In this document: positions 23,533 to 35,167 of the stretch, in pieces | Position numbering within the stretch: the first letter of the stretch is position 1 | Layout: every line of letters starts with the position of its first letter | Origin: Agaricus subrufescens | Lineage: Eukaryota > Basidiomycota > Agaricomycetes > Agaricales > Agaricaceae | Assembly (NCBI GenBank): GCA_029945375.1 | Contig: CM057064.1 | Span: forward strand, 1,550,001 to 1,614,000 | Direction of reading: 5' to 3' | Length of the DNA: 64,000 bases | Program-made: the position numbers and the translations under genes | The notes under the pieces: generated by a model | What the model saw: the letters and a program-made list of their open reading frames with translations, nothing else | Database searches by the model: none | Told to the model about the DNA's origin: nothing

Positions 23533-24768
23533 ATGGCGCCTTTCAGCAGGGCCCTCAATGTCCACCGCGTCTCTAGCACAGAGAACGGCAGCGCGGTATA
23601 CCATGGAACCCTCGACTCTGACTGGCTAATTGTGACGTGCGTCGTCGCACTATCATCTGCTTTCCGACCTTCATACTGAATCGCGACACAGTATACCTCA
23701 TGGAGGTCAGACATACTACGATGACTGCTGCTCCAGACCGAACGCTGACTCTCGCTGCTCTAGGCTACGTCCTAAGCCTTATGGTCGAGGCTGTCATGCA
23801 GTTTCAGGCCACAACATTGCACAAAGATCCGATCCATATTACTGCACATTTCCTGCGGCAATCCACCCCGGAAGATTTTGAGATTCGCATTCGCGTCCTC
23901 AGGTCAGGGAAAGTCTTCACAAATATCATAGCAGAACTCATACAAAAGGTGCATAAGGTGGAGATCCACGCATAAGAGAGAGTACTAACTCACACTGGCC
24001 AGAATACGTTGAAAATCACTACACACATGATATTCTCGCACAACGCGCCTGCGCCCGGTAATTCTACCAATCTGAACTTGCAGCCGCCTTCACCGTATGC
24101 GTGTCGTATACCTCTTCATCCACATCCTTCAGAAACTGTTCCACAGCACCAACTGGGTCATTCTCGACGCAAGTTCACACACCATATTGAATCTGCCGGA
24201 GACAGCGAATATGTCGCTCGAAATGCGCCTAATCATCCCAACAGGACAAACAGCTCGAGCATCGGAGGCTCAGGTCTCGAATGGGGCGCTTGGTATGGGT
24301 TTTCGGACGAGAATGAAAGGATAACAAACGCTTCTATACCCTTCTGGGTTGACATGTTCACGAATTTACCTTTATTGTTGCCCCGGAGTGAAAAAAAGGG
24401 AATGGTCAATAGGTCTGTCTGTTATCCTGATCACGCTCCTTACAAACGAATGCTGACTTACTAGCAGCTGGTATCCAACCGTGACCTTGTCGATTGAATT
24501 CAAAGCCCCTATTCCACCTCCTTCCGAATACCACGCCTCTCGCACTGTTGGCATCTACTCCAATGGAAAATTTATGACCCACCCCCAAAGCCGACACGAC
24601 GCGTACGTGGAAATTTGGACCGCGCCCAGTAACATCGGCGAAAAGAAGAAGCCTATTGATGGATGGAGAGACAAGCAAATATGTCTAGCAGTCGCCACAC
24701 AAATGGCCTTGGTTATCCCCTTTGACGAGGCGGACAAGAAAACGGATAGAGAAAAAGCTAGACTTTAA
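23533..24768 (+). CDS. Thioesterase-like (TesB/hot-dog) protein
   Basis: Exons 23533-23636, 23692-23705, 23764-23948, 24003-24412 and 24465-24768 give 338 aa. The N-terminus APFSRALNVHRV and DSDWLI, then TIPHGGYVLSLMVEAV, DPIHITAHFLR and LQPPSPYACRIPL match fungal double hot-dog acyl-CoA thioesterase-like proteins; PWYPT-type TLSIEFKAPIP and ending ICLAVATQMALV form the second half. The likely role is hydrolysis of acyl-CoA thioesters; the substrate is unknown. The PHGG motif is carried by a 14-nt exon, which is needed both for the motif and for the frame. Start chosen at MAPFSRAL, in frame and at the family's usual position. Confidence 0.82.
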
Positions 24769-25744
24769 GCGATTCATTTAGAGCTAAGCTGTGATCGCCA
24801 CCAACGGAGTTGAGAAGCGAGTTCATTTACCGATGAATGCCGTTCCAACTGACTGTCATCAAATAAATATATCTATTATGCCGCGAAGAATCCACATAGC
24901 TTCTCCTCGATGCATGACGCAACAAATCTTTCTCAACCAAGGAAAAAATATACGAGTTTAGCACGGAAAATGGCGGGTGGCGTATAGGCATCTATGACGT
25001 GAAATACGAGTGTTCCAAGACGCTAAAAGCTTGAAGTGCGATCCGAGTGCCACCAAAAAGTGATCGAGCCTCCATAGGACGAGATTAGATTCGTTGCGAC
25101 AGGGACGCCCAACATCCACCCGTTTAGACCATCTCATTTCGGCCGTAACGAGATGTTAAGTATCAAGCTTGGTGGGATCTAGCTAATCTGGTTTTCGAGA
25201 TCGCAACTGCGCCACTACCAACTTCCACAGTACGTGAAATAAGCTTTGATGTCATTTCTATGGCGGTTGCCTGCTAGTCTGTGGCCTGTGAGTGTGGCCA
25301 TTAGCATTCCCAGACTGCCAAAGCAACACGGGTATCAACATTTCAGAAATCACACATCATCGTCTCACAGTCCAAGCGGCAATCCGTCCTCCATCCCGTC
25401 TCCGTAGCATTCTTCTATCAAACCCCTCAATATAGCCATTCAACGCCATGAAACAACTGTCTTGTCAAGCTCCGAGTCCCACCACGGCTATGTATTGCGG
25501 GATCCTCGTTGGCTCTAACTAGAATATAAATAGCTAGCCCCAGGTTTGGAAAGAGGGTGGCGAAGTCATTTGTTTAGCAAACCAAAAACGCTGCAGGCCA
25601 GCTTCTTTTTAAGGCACTATAGAAAAGACTTTCGTATCTACCTTTCATCAAACCCCTTTCCTCCCTCTGCTCCCCCTCTTTACCGAGTCATCAACCCAGA
25701 GTTGAACCTCGTGCTTTCCTTTACCTCCTTGCATCCTCTCATCA
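24769..25744. other. Intergenic; promoter of the lipoyl-like gene
   Basis: About 975 bases without a supported gene. TATAAATA at 25525-25532 lies 213 bases before the next start codon. A 90-codon frame at 25546-25818 overlaps that start and is not convincing. Confidence 0.5.
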
Positions 25745-26606
25745 ATGTCGCGCTCTTTTACCGCAGTGACGAGGGCTGTTGCAAACACTCAAAAGTCAGC
25801 TTCAGCACAGGCTTATGATCGCAGTGGTGCTCGAAGTGAGTCATTATCCTTTTTTGAAGGTCGAGGTGTTGACCGTTCACGATTGTCATCAAAGGCTTCC
25901 ATGGGTCTCTCCGACGCCAAGCAATCTTAATGCCCGCTTTATCGCCCCTCAGAAACGAGGGCACCATCGCTCGATGGAAAAAAAGAGAAGGGGAATCCTT
26001 CGCACCAGGGGATGTGCTTCTACAGATTGTATGGCCCCAAAAGTCCTTAATAAAGCCTGATTTGGTAACTCTGACTCATGCTCTTACTAGGAGTCTGACT
26101 ATGCGACGGTTGACGTCGAAGCACACAGCCCAGGAATTCTCGGAAAAATCTTGGTTGGTATTCCTCGTTCACTGATTGGTTATTCAATCATTCTAATGGA
26201 CTCATGGGATTCGACAGCTCCCTGATGGAACGACTAACGTTCCCATCGAGCAAGCCATTGCCCTTGTTGCACGCGATCAACAAGAGCTTTCGACCCTCCA
26301 GTCATTGGATAATAATACGCCAGTGCCACCACCACTAAACGTCATTCCAATCCCACCTAGCAACACTGCTAACCCTGCTTGGCAAAGAGCTTCGCATAAA
26401 ATTCCTATTAATCCCCCATCATACCTCCCTTTTGGAGCTCACTCAAACACTCCATCAGCAGCAACATTCACTGTTAAGTCGAGTATCGATGAGGTAGGTC
26501 ATTAAAATGTTGGTAAGGTAGCTGTGTAACAATTTCTCAGGTGAGCAGGACATCTATTCGAAGAAAAATTGTTGTCAACCTCCGGGGATCCCCAATAAAA
26601 GTATAG
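25745..26606 (+). CDS. Mitochondrial lipoyl-domain-like protein lacking the lipoyl lysine
   Basis: Exons 25745-25835, 25922-26028, 26091-26153, 26218-26493 and 26541-26606 give 200 aa. The first ~30 residues are rich in Ser, Arg and Ala with no acidic residue until 25, a good matrix presequence. A lipoyl (single hybrid) fold follows: MPALSPLRNEGTIARWKKRE, GDVLLQIESDYATVDVEAHS, PGILGKILLPDGT. In E2/E3BP proteins the turn reads (S/T)DKA, with lipoic acid on the lysine; here it is Ser-Asp-Tyr-Ala, so residue 70 is Tyr and cannot be lipoylated. After the domain comes a Pro-rich linker with PPSY and a short tail. No E1/E3-binding or catalytic domain is present. It may be a PDH-complex accessory or a degenerate E2/Pdx1 relative. 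The extreme C-terminal exon is less certain. Confidence 0.75.
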
Positions 26607-26811
26607 TGTGAGTCCTGAAAGCCTTGTTTGTCTGTCTGTTGACCCTACTGAGTAGATTGATAGTTTTGCGGCTATCTGTTGACTACCGTCAAACTCGGAC
26701 CTGTTAAAAATAAAAGAGCATCAAGAGTATTTAAGAACAATTCAAAAATTATGTATCATTTGGGACGGATAACTCATCCTTGTAATAGATACATATCTGT
26801 ATTAATGTACA

Positions 26812-28322
26812 TCAGATTACTTCATCGTCGAGCGATAGGCACTAGTAAAAATGTGAATGATTTGTATCATAGAAAAATAATCTTTAAATATACCTGAAAA
26901 TCAATAAAAGCCTGTGGCCCTTCTTCAGACCCCCTTACTTTGGAGGATGGCATCATGAATTGCAAACTGAGCAGTCCCTCGTTATCGATTCGTAAAGATG
27001 TCTTGGTTGAGCTCTGGAGGGCACGCAGTGCCTTAGCTATATGTGAGAATCGATAGCTGAAAAAAATCAAGTCGACTGGTGCAATAAGTAGATCGATGGT
27101 ATGTACCTAAAATGGACTTTGCGAGTGCATTCAAATGTCTCGAGGACGTCTCTGTCATTTGGATAATCCATCTGCGAAATGAGTTTCAATAGTCGGTCAC
27201 ACCAGATTAGACAGCGTACTTCAGTGCTGCCAAAGTTACCCCCAGCCTTGATTCGTAATATCGGTTTTGTGGCGTTGCGCCTCCGCTGTCTTCCTGTCGT
27301 TGCTTCTTGCTCCTCGTCTGGGGGATTACTGATGAATGTCAGCTTGTCGTAAGAAGGGTCCAACTCCGACAGCGCGTCTCTGAACCAGGATGACTGACAA
27401 AATGAATACATGAGACGGCAAAGAGACGAATTATATACCTTGAGAATGATTCTGAGGATCCTGCAAGAATGTAAATATCAGAAAATTGGGGTCAACGTGA
27501 AACCCACACGCGATTGTTGTCGAAATCGAAGTCCATGGAAGGCTCTGGTTCGTATGTAGCAATTTCACAACTAGTCGTTGGCCCGTGAGCATCCTCAGCT
27601 CTGCGAAGCAAATTAATTCAAGCAGGTACGTGTTGAAATGTGCGTACATCAGGAGAGTCAAGGGATATCCACTGCCAGCATAGGTCATGCGCATGCCCGT
27701 ATGTTTTTCGGAGCTACCAACAAATGGTTCGATTCTGTTGGCTCGTGCTCGGGCGTCATGGTCTTCGCCACTTTCATGACCAGATCCCTCGCCTTGCTTT
27801 TTCCATCTTCGATTGTTACTCCCTGAGCTTCCGGTGGACGTGGCTGGACCGGCAGTACCGAAGATATTAAGACAGTCGATTAAAGTGTTTAATGATACTT
27901 CGAAAGCAATATTGTTATTTTCAGCTTGTGAAGACTGTGATTGGCCCTCTTCTTGAGGATTTTCGGAATGGTATACATATTCGTCAAAGACATCGGAGAA
28001 GACAAATGCTGTGCCTGCATATCGTTGAAGGAAAAGGGGTTTGAAATACGTGTTGGGAAGTCACCTGTCACTGTTCGAGCTTCTTCGACTTTGACCGTAA
28101 GCCCTTGATGAGTAACAGTTACTGTAGCGCGCTTATCTGAAATGAGAGTTGAGTTATGCGAGTCGGGGATAGCCAGGTTACATTGGTGAAGTTGATGCCT
28201 CGTAATAGAGCAGCAAAGTAGCGTAGATCGTGCATAGAGGCTGTGAGCACCTAGGTATTATTTGATGTAAGATGATAATATACGTTGCGATGGCGACTTA
28301 CGGGGGGACGCTGTTCAGACAT
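26812..28322 (-). CDS. RAD1: Rad1, subunit of the 9-1-1 checkpoint clamp
   Basis: Ten exons (28302-28322, 28182-28250, 28065-28131, 27648-28014, 27508-27600, 27439-27460, 27220-27393, 27107-27171, 26894-27056, 26812-26841) give 356 aa. Recognised from LTASMHDLRYFAALLRGINF, ATVTVTHQGLTVKVEEART, SWFRDALSELDPSYDKLTF, MDYPNDRDVLETFEC and KTSLRIDNEGLLSLQFM, ending CLSLDDEVI. Rad1 forms a PCNA-like ring with Rad9 and Hus1, loaded at DNA damage to activate ATR-type kinases in the nucleus. A 22-nt exon encodes VILRIILK; using its other phase breaks the frame. A Ser/Gly-rich, charged insert (about residues 100-150) lies in the first PCNA-like fold. The acceptor of exon 3 is an AAG. Confidence 0.9.
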
Positions 28323-29798
28323 GGTATCAGGAAAGACGCGTAGGCGACGCGATGTTTGATTCGAACAAACATCTCATTAATCAATTGATCAATATTTCGC
28401 AGGCTCTCATGATCAGAACAGCGACTTTTACGTTACGCACGCATTTTCCTGGATGAGAGGCATTTCACCTCGGTTCAACACTCAGTTCTTAGAAATCAAG
28501 TCAAATATAGTTCGCTTAGGACGGCTAATATGTCGAGCGTCCGATCCGTCGGAATCAGATGCGGACATTTCATCGAAGTTCTTCTGTTCGTGCATATTCC
28601 TATTTTTAAATATATCTCCCTATGTACCAGAGGAAATTCAAAGACCGTCCTTGTATTTTCTCCGAAGCTCCAATACGCTTGCCAGATAATATTGTGGAGC
28701 GCTCCATGTGTAGTCTCCGTCTCACAATAGTAAACTAGGGCATCAACAAGAGGAAAAACATCCGTTCACTCAATTGAGATATTCATTTGTAATTTGAATT
28801 CGAGTAGAATGGCGTATCAACCATCATCGACTTTCCGGGATTTAATCAAGTCTGGATGAGTAATAAAGTGTGATGGTCAGGTGCAGGTTTAGCGTTTTAG
28901 CCGACGCTACATACTGTTAAGCCACTTGAAGTAGCCCCAATCGGTTGTAATTTTCGCCTAGTATATTAATGATACGTGTGGCGGATCTAGATCTAGATGG
29001 TACGCGAGAGTGTAACGAACATCGGAGTGTTGGAGAGTTTATTAGAAAGTATGGCAGATGTGTTTGAATAAGCGATCCATCCACTTTATTATTAAGATGT
29101 GCTGGGCATGTCAAGAAACATACCAAGCAGATTCAGAGGAATTAACAGTGCTCGAAGACGGCCTTTCGTCACTCTGTAGAGTCTACTTTCCTCTGCTGAG
29201 GTGGTGCTAAACAACATGGACGAACGAGAGTAGCATTAAATCAGGACCTTAGATTGTCATCAGTATGTGTAGTTCCTGAGTTACGTTCCTCGGAGGGTCC
29301 CACATGGCTTCCCCTGAGCACTAGAATAAGCTGGGCGCTACGCGCATAATTCAGAGGGCGTGGATGTTCAATCCATCTAGTTTTCCGGACTCGAGGTAGG
29401 CCGATGAATAATCCTAGTTGAGTCCTCAACAGGTACTTAAGGGCTTGGCACTGAAAGAAATAGTAGCTAGAGAGGTACAAAGCCAGAAGGACACAATACA
29501 ATTTTCGGTGCCCTAAGATGGGCGGACTCTTCACACCTTTTCATGAGCCATCGTGAAGGGCGAGGATGTTTTTCTCGTCATGTCTGACGAAGATGTGTAG
29601 ACCGAAGCTAGCTGTGAGGGAGACAGCTGAACCATTCCGTTGTGAGTGCTAAGGTGACAATTGGCATCCCGGTATAGCGCCTGGTGAAAGAATGAAATAC
29701 TTCGGCGGATGAAGCTATTTTCGGTGAGTTATTTATTTCGGAGGATGGTGCCAAACAAATGCCTGATAATATCCTGTCCGCCGAACCTTGTCAGTATT
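28323..29798. other. Intergenic; no gene supported
   Basis: About 1.5 kb between divergent RAD1 and dynactin p62, so both promoters lie here. The frames of 60-97 codons show no motif. I see only a short palindromic repeat of GATCTAGATCTAGA at about 28983-28996. Confidence 0.5.
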
Positions 29799-31715
29799 AT
29801 GGGTCCGAGCGTGCTTTATCACTGTCCTTGTCTCTCAACCTCCCCTACTCCGCCACCACCACATTATCCATCTTCTTCTCACCAGTTTCATCCCCTTCAT
29901 AACCTCTTTTTCTGTGAAGAGTGTGACGCCGTACGATGTAATCGCTGTGTTTCTGTCGAAGTCAGCACATATTATTGCCCAAATTGTCTTTTTGAAGTCC
30001 CCAGTGCAAGTGTACGCGCAGAGAAAAACAGGTTTATTTTGTGGTCACTACTTCAGAAGCTACAGCTGAAGGTTTATGTTGCAGATGCGCACGAAATTGC
30101 TTTTCATGCCCGAGTTGTCGGAATACACTTTCTGTAGTATCCTCAGACCCACCGGAAACAGGTGACGCGAGACTTTCAGCATCCGTAAACAGTTCAGGCG
30201 AACCTCCTTTCTTTCTTTATTGCAACTTTTGCAGATGGGACTCAGCTGAGATCGGAATTACGTTCGAAAAGCCCACAGGACTTGCAGGTGTGGAATCTTG
30301 CTGTTCCATCTCTACCGATAGCTCACCTCAGCTTCAGCACAACTCCAGAAATATGAGGATTCTGCACCCGACTCGCTCGAATTTGATAGGCTGAAGGAAC
30401 ACTTTGAACCATTCCTACGTGCATCATCGCTTTCCTCTTCCGTCTCTGGTCATGCTGCCCATCCAGGTAGTGCAGCGCACTCACATCATCTTCATTCTAC
30501 CTCTATCACAGCCGCTGCTTCTGCCGCCCTTGCCCGTGACATTCCTGGAGTAGGCAAATACAACCCTCTTTCACGAAGCGTATCTGGTAGAGCCCACCGG
30601 GACCGGACTGCAAATAAGGATGAAATGCCGGAGTATAAAAGCAGGGTCGAGATAGCTTCCGTTGGCCATGGCGGTGGAGGTGGTGATGCTGAGGTTGAAT
30701 ACATGCGTAGGTTGAGGCAAGTTCAGACTGTGGCTCGCCTGGAACAGCGATGGGGGAACAGTTGGGCTGGGTCGTTACAAATCAAGTCAGTCTTGTTTCC
30801 TGCCATTTCATAACTAACTAAGCCAACTGCAGAGATTTGAAACCTCTACGTATACCGCTTCACTCCAAACGCTCCAAGCGTTGTCCAGCATGCACGCATA
30901 TTCTCATAAAGCCTGAACAGAAGGCCCAATCTGTCCGGTACAAAATCAAACTAGTCGCCGCAAACTACCTTCCTGCCATTACAATTGCTCTACCACACTT
31001 GAACAAACCTACTGTAACCTCGGATGCCGCGAAACGGGCATTAATGAAGATTTCACCTCACTTGGTCGACGATGGTACAACACCACGAGGCTTGGTTGCA
31101 GGCAAAACTTATCCTTTTCACTTGGCATTGACGAATCCGCTCTATGATCCTATCCAAGTCCGACTCTCTGTGCAAAGGGTACATGTAACCGCGACGACGG
31201 CTAACACTGGAGCACCATCTGAAAAGGCCCGACGGCCACCATTTGCTATATCTTTGCCAACTTCCCATTTTCCGATCGCTGCATTTGCAGAAGCATGGGA
31301 GTATGAAGATGACGAGGATATGATGGTGGATGATGAGGACTTTGGAACCGGAGTGCGAAGTCGGGATAAAGATGGACGTGGCAAGGCCAAAACTGTTGGT
31401 GTGTTGGAAAAACGGGCCAATGTCACATTGATTGGCGGCGAAGTTGTAATTGGGAAGGAAGCAAGAGGCAGCGTCAAGGTGAATTCCCTAGACAACAACT
31501 TGTTTTGCAGTGAACTAAAGCACATTGTTCCAATGCAGTTCAACATGCTCGTCACTTATACATATCGGTCGGATGACCCCACCCCATCTGAGGGTGATGG
31601 AGATGCGCCGAAGAATTCTAAGCCGCCAGAGGTCAAGACATTTGCTTTCTATACTGTCGTTGACCTTGGCGTCATAATTCCCAGAGAAGAGACGAAACCA
31701 GAACCAGATGTGTAG
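29799..31715 (+). CDS. Dynactin subunit 4 (p62)
   Basis: Exons 29799-30031, 30085-30287, 30332-30785 and 30833-31715 give 590 aa. The cysteine pattern is that of the p62 family: FFCEECDAVRCNRC, STYYCPNCLFEVPSA, then RCARNCFSCPSCRNTL, YCNFCRWDSAEIG, and later RCPACTHILIKPEQK followed by VRYKIKLVAANYLP and beta-rich C-terminal sequence. p62 sits at the pointed end of the dynactin Arp1 filament and helps cargo binding for dynein. The middle has a glycine- and histidine-rich linker, and an acidic loop (EYEDDEDMMVDDEDFG). The start ATG at 29799 sits close to the first Cys pair, shorter than in animals. Confidence 0.9.
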
Positions 31716-31980
31716 TAGTGAGCAAGTAGTAGTGATTAATGTACGACACAAGGACCCCGAACACTTTGCCTGCCAAATGTGGACACCATGTTTCCTGGCG
31801 ACACTGAGACAATCAGCGATCTGTACCTTTCTCGCTCCTACCTTTCACTCCCACCTCTTCTATAATCGAGCTGTGCTCTACTTTTTCTTTGCACTGGTGC
31901 ATTTTTCACTTCTTTCTTTCTTTTTTTCTTTCAACTACTTCGTCCGCGTCTAAAGCATATATTATCGGAACTACTTGGAA

Positions 31981-32985
31981 ATGGCGACGTCGGGGCTGCC
32001 GAATACGCCTTCTCAGCGTCAAATGGAACAAATGGAACAAATGGAGAGGCCCCAAACAGGTCCTCTGCCCAGGAAAAGGGGCGAGTTTGGTTATGTGGAA
32101 GGCGAGGACACTCGCGGACGGTACAGGTCCTCAAGCCCTGATACTGTTCTTCCTCCCCGTCACCCGGCCGATAGAGATCATGAAGAAGGTGTAGCTACCG
32201 ACGCTGCAGAATCGTCAAATACATATATACCTCCCAACCCTGTATCTACCAACTCTGGAGATACGTCTTCCATCGACTCAACATCCACATTAAAGCGAAA
32301 AGGGCACTCTCTGCTCAGGCTGTTCCACAAGCATAAATTACTCGGCGTTTCACTTTCCACTCTCTCGATATTCATTCTCCAAATGGGAGTGTTAGCGGGT
32401 ACTGTCATTGCTTGGGTGTTCGCAACACGATCTGTTCAGGAGGCCAAAAATCATTCAGAGGGCTCTCGTCAAATGTTTTCGTCAATTGTGTTAATGCACA
32501 TCGTATTCGGGATTGCTACCTTTGCGCAGCTAGTCCTTCTCGAAAGACGAGTTTTTCGCATTCGTGCGGAAAGATACTCGTACCTCCACCCCGGAGAGAT
32601 GCTACCAAGTCACCGCAGATCACCTGCATCTTCCGATACCATTGCATTTTCTCCCTGGAACAGACCTCCTTTACCGACATACGCCGCTGCATTGGCGCAG
32701 AGCGGTAGAGGAACTGGAGATGTTGAGGACAATATAATAGCGCAAGAACCTCCACCTCTGTATGGAAACACTCGCGGGAGCACGTTTTTGCTTTCGGGGC
32801 CTTTAGACATTAATGTGCAGAGGCCGCCATCGGTGCATAGCGTATCGAGCATGACGGAGAGACCGAAAAGTTATGTGAGTAGGGATGAAGAGTGGGAGAT
32901 CATTCAAGATGCGGAGAGGGCGAGGAGTTTGGAACACACGCTGAGCAGACTGGAGGGATCTGTTTTCCACACCTCCAGGAGATAA
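31981..32985 (+). CDS. Hypothetical two-TM protein with PPxY motif
   Basis: One intronless frame of 334 aa. No family recognised. Residues 1-115 are polar and Ser/Pro-rich. Two hydrophobic segments follow (about 121-147, starting LGVSLSTLSIFILQMGVLAG, and about 166-187, FSSIVLMHIVFGIATFAQLV), giving a hairpin with both tails probably in the cytosol. The C-terminal tail contains PPLY (258-261), a WW-domain ligand of the kind bound by Rsp5/NEDD4 ligases. A role as substrate or adaptor of such a ligase is inference. The ATG is preceded by a C/T-rich leader. Confidence 0.7.
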   Translation: MATSGLPNTPSQRQMEQMEQMERPQTGPLPRKRGEFGYVEGEDTRGRYRSSSPDTVLPPRHPADRDHEEGVATDAAESSNTYIPPNPVSTNSGDTSSIDSTSTLKRKGHSLLRLFHKHKLLGVSLSTLSIFILQMGVLAGTVIAWVFATRSVQEAKNHSEGSRQMFSSIVLMHIVFGIATFAQLVLLERRVFRIRAERYSYLHPGEMLPSHRRSPASSDTIAFSPWNRPPLPTYAAALAQSGRGTGDVEDNIIAQEPPPLYGNTRGSTFLLSGPLDINVQRPPSVHSVSSMTERPKSYVSRDEEWEIIQDAERARSLEHTLSRLEGSVFHTSRR

Positions 32986-33442
32986 TTTTGGCGCGTCCTG
33001 TTCTCTCATAGTGTATTCTTGGTCGAACGCTTGAATTGACTTAATGTCAATATGGAGCGAAGGTTCTATCATTGGACTCATTCTTTCACTTCTGTACAAG
33101 ATGTAAGTAACCCCTGTTGTATTTCATGTATACACACATGTTGGGACAGCTAGTATCCATTGGCTTCGTTTTGGCGTTTGAATGGAGTCTTCCACTTCCT
33201 CCCACTGCCGGCTAGACAATAAAGCGTCCGTGTCATGAATATTGCAAACTCTTCACTCCGAGGGGTGTTGGTGAGTGATATACCCCATTTGGAAGTCTAT
33301 GGGCCCGATCTGACTCAGATCCCAAGCATTCATTGCTGAACTACAACAGGCATAGGTTATATATAAATATGTTCTGAGTCACTTCAGGTCTCGTTCCCCT
33401 GTCGTTCCCTCATCTCAGGTACTGACTAGACTCCCAGGTGGG
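32986..33442. other. Intergenic; arrestin-like promoter
   Basis: About 460 bases. The only clear element is the TATA-like sequence listed separately. Confidence 0.5.
33358..33367 (+). promoter_or_regulatory. TATA-like element of arrestin-like gene
   Basis: TATATATAAA lies 76-85 bases before the start codon. Confidence 0.45.
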
Positions 33443-35167
33443 ATGTCTCTGGTAGCTCTGCCTGCTTACTCGCCGCCTCCGACTCCAGCACCTAATTACT
33501 CAACTGAGCTTGCCTTTGGCGAGCTTCTACTTCAGCGTGGCCCTCGCATGCGACTGCCAAGGTCTACTTTCGTCAAGACAGATGGTCATATAACTATCGT
33601 CCTGGACGGTCAGGAAGAAGGTGTCCTTTATCCGACATACGGACGACGCAGTACGATTACTGGCGCCATTTTGTTCGACCGTGTTGACCTTACCTATGAG
33701 ATTTCTCTTAATGTATGTTACTCCGAAATTTCTCTCTAAGATTGCGCCTAATCATCTATTTCCAGATCCTTGGAAAATTGGAGTCAACCTCTTCAGAAGG
33801 CGGCCCAAATGTCACTCCTCTTGTCAATAAGACGGTGATCATTTGGAAAGTAGAAAATGATGACAATAACTTAGAGTGTCCATCCCAAATCCACTTTGCT
33901 GTACAGCTACCCACTACTTTTGACGATGATGGAGCGGCTCGACAACTCCCTCCTTCATATAGGGTGGACTTCGATACTTCACCTGTCTTAATGGTTCGGT
34001 CAAGCTATGCATTACAGTTTTCATTCAAGCGGAACTCATCACGAAAACTCAGTCTCTTTAACAAACGCAAATCGTGAGTCTGTCTATCTTTTGACTGGGA
34101 GGTACATAAGGCTAATGCTGCTTATTCTAATAGCGTGTTCATTCCATTTCATTACTACCCTCGCACTAGGTCCATCCGACCTCTCCTACATTTCTACAGT
34201 TTGTCTTCTGACATCAAGTTGTCTCCTGACAAGTGGCATAAAGCGACAGTAGCCGTGAAAATACCCAAAAAGCCCGAGCTTGCTCCGGTTTACTTGCATG
34301 TACGTACCCCTGTCACAAGAATGTCGTATTCAATATATTGAATTTTGAACAAAACCAGCTTTTCGTCCCTGCTTCGTGCATATACAGCTTACGCGACCCC
34401 ATCCCTTTCCATCTTCAATTGAATGGATCTGCTGAATCTCTTCAAGTATTCCTCGAGCAACAGCAAGAACAGAAACCCAATGCTGGCGCTTCTACAAACG
34501 GAGGACTCAGACGGTGGCCAGAGGTGCCGCCTTGGGTCGACAAATCGTCAAGGGCCCCTAAAAGAATTTCATCTCTTCCCACCCAATCATTAGCGGATGA
34601 TCGGCTGCCTACACCTCGCGTCTCATTGCTTAGGCGAGTGACCCTGCAATCGAAGGGTGGCAAGGATGTATGGCAGAATCAAGTAATGGGGATATCGAAA
34701 CCACGACCTGTACCGCCTTTACTTGACATAAACGCCGCGAGTGACCTCGCAGATGGACATCTAAGTTGGGAGGGCGTATTACGGGTTGGCCAGGAATTTG
34801 AAATTGGAAGTTTCAGAGCTGGCATTGTAAACGTTAAGGTGAGCCATCAATTTGAAAGTAGAATTGAACTGGGACTCCTCGGCGCGCTGTTTCTCTATGC
34901 CGTATGCTGTAACCTATTTTCTGATGCTCCCTGGATCTCCGCCGATTTGGCGCTGGCTATCCGGAAATTATATTGCTCTCTTTTTGGGCAAATCAATCTT
35001 TTTACTTTTGTCCACATGCTAATCGGTTTTTTTTATGACAGGATTTTATTGCTATCTCTATCATGCCACACGACGGAGCGACATCGCCGTTATATGGCTT
35101 AGAGGTGACCGTTCCCATTAAGCTGGTGACGGACTCATTTGTTGAGGATAATTTGATAACGAGGTAA
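33443..35167 (+). CDS. Arrestin-like (alpha-arrestin family) protein
   Basis: Exons 33443-33712, 33766-34073, 34134-34299, 34359-34838 and 35042-35167 give 449 aa. The order of strands fits an arrestin fold: LLQRGPRMRLPRSTF with TGAILFDRVDLTYEISL in the N-domain, CPSQIHFAVQLPTTF and LPPSYRVDF, YALQFSFKR, SSDIKLSPDKWHKATVAVKI, then VPASCIYSLRDPIPFHLQL and a final PLYGLEVTVPIKLVT strand. PPSY (152-155) is a possible WW-domain site. Fungal alpha-arrestins recruit Rsp5 to plasma-membrane transporters for endocytosis. The last intron is 203 nt, four times the local norm. Assignment rests on strand pattern rather than a hallmark residue, so it is less sure than the enzymes. Confidence 0.72.
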
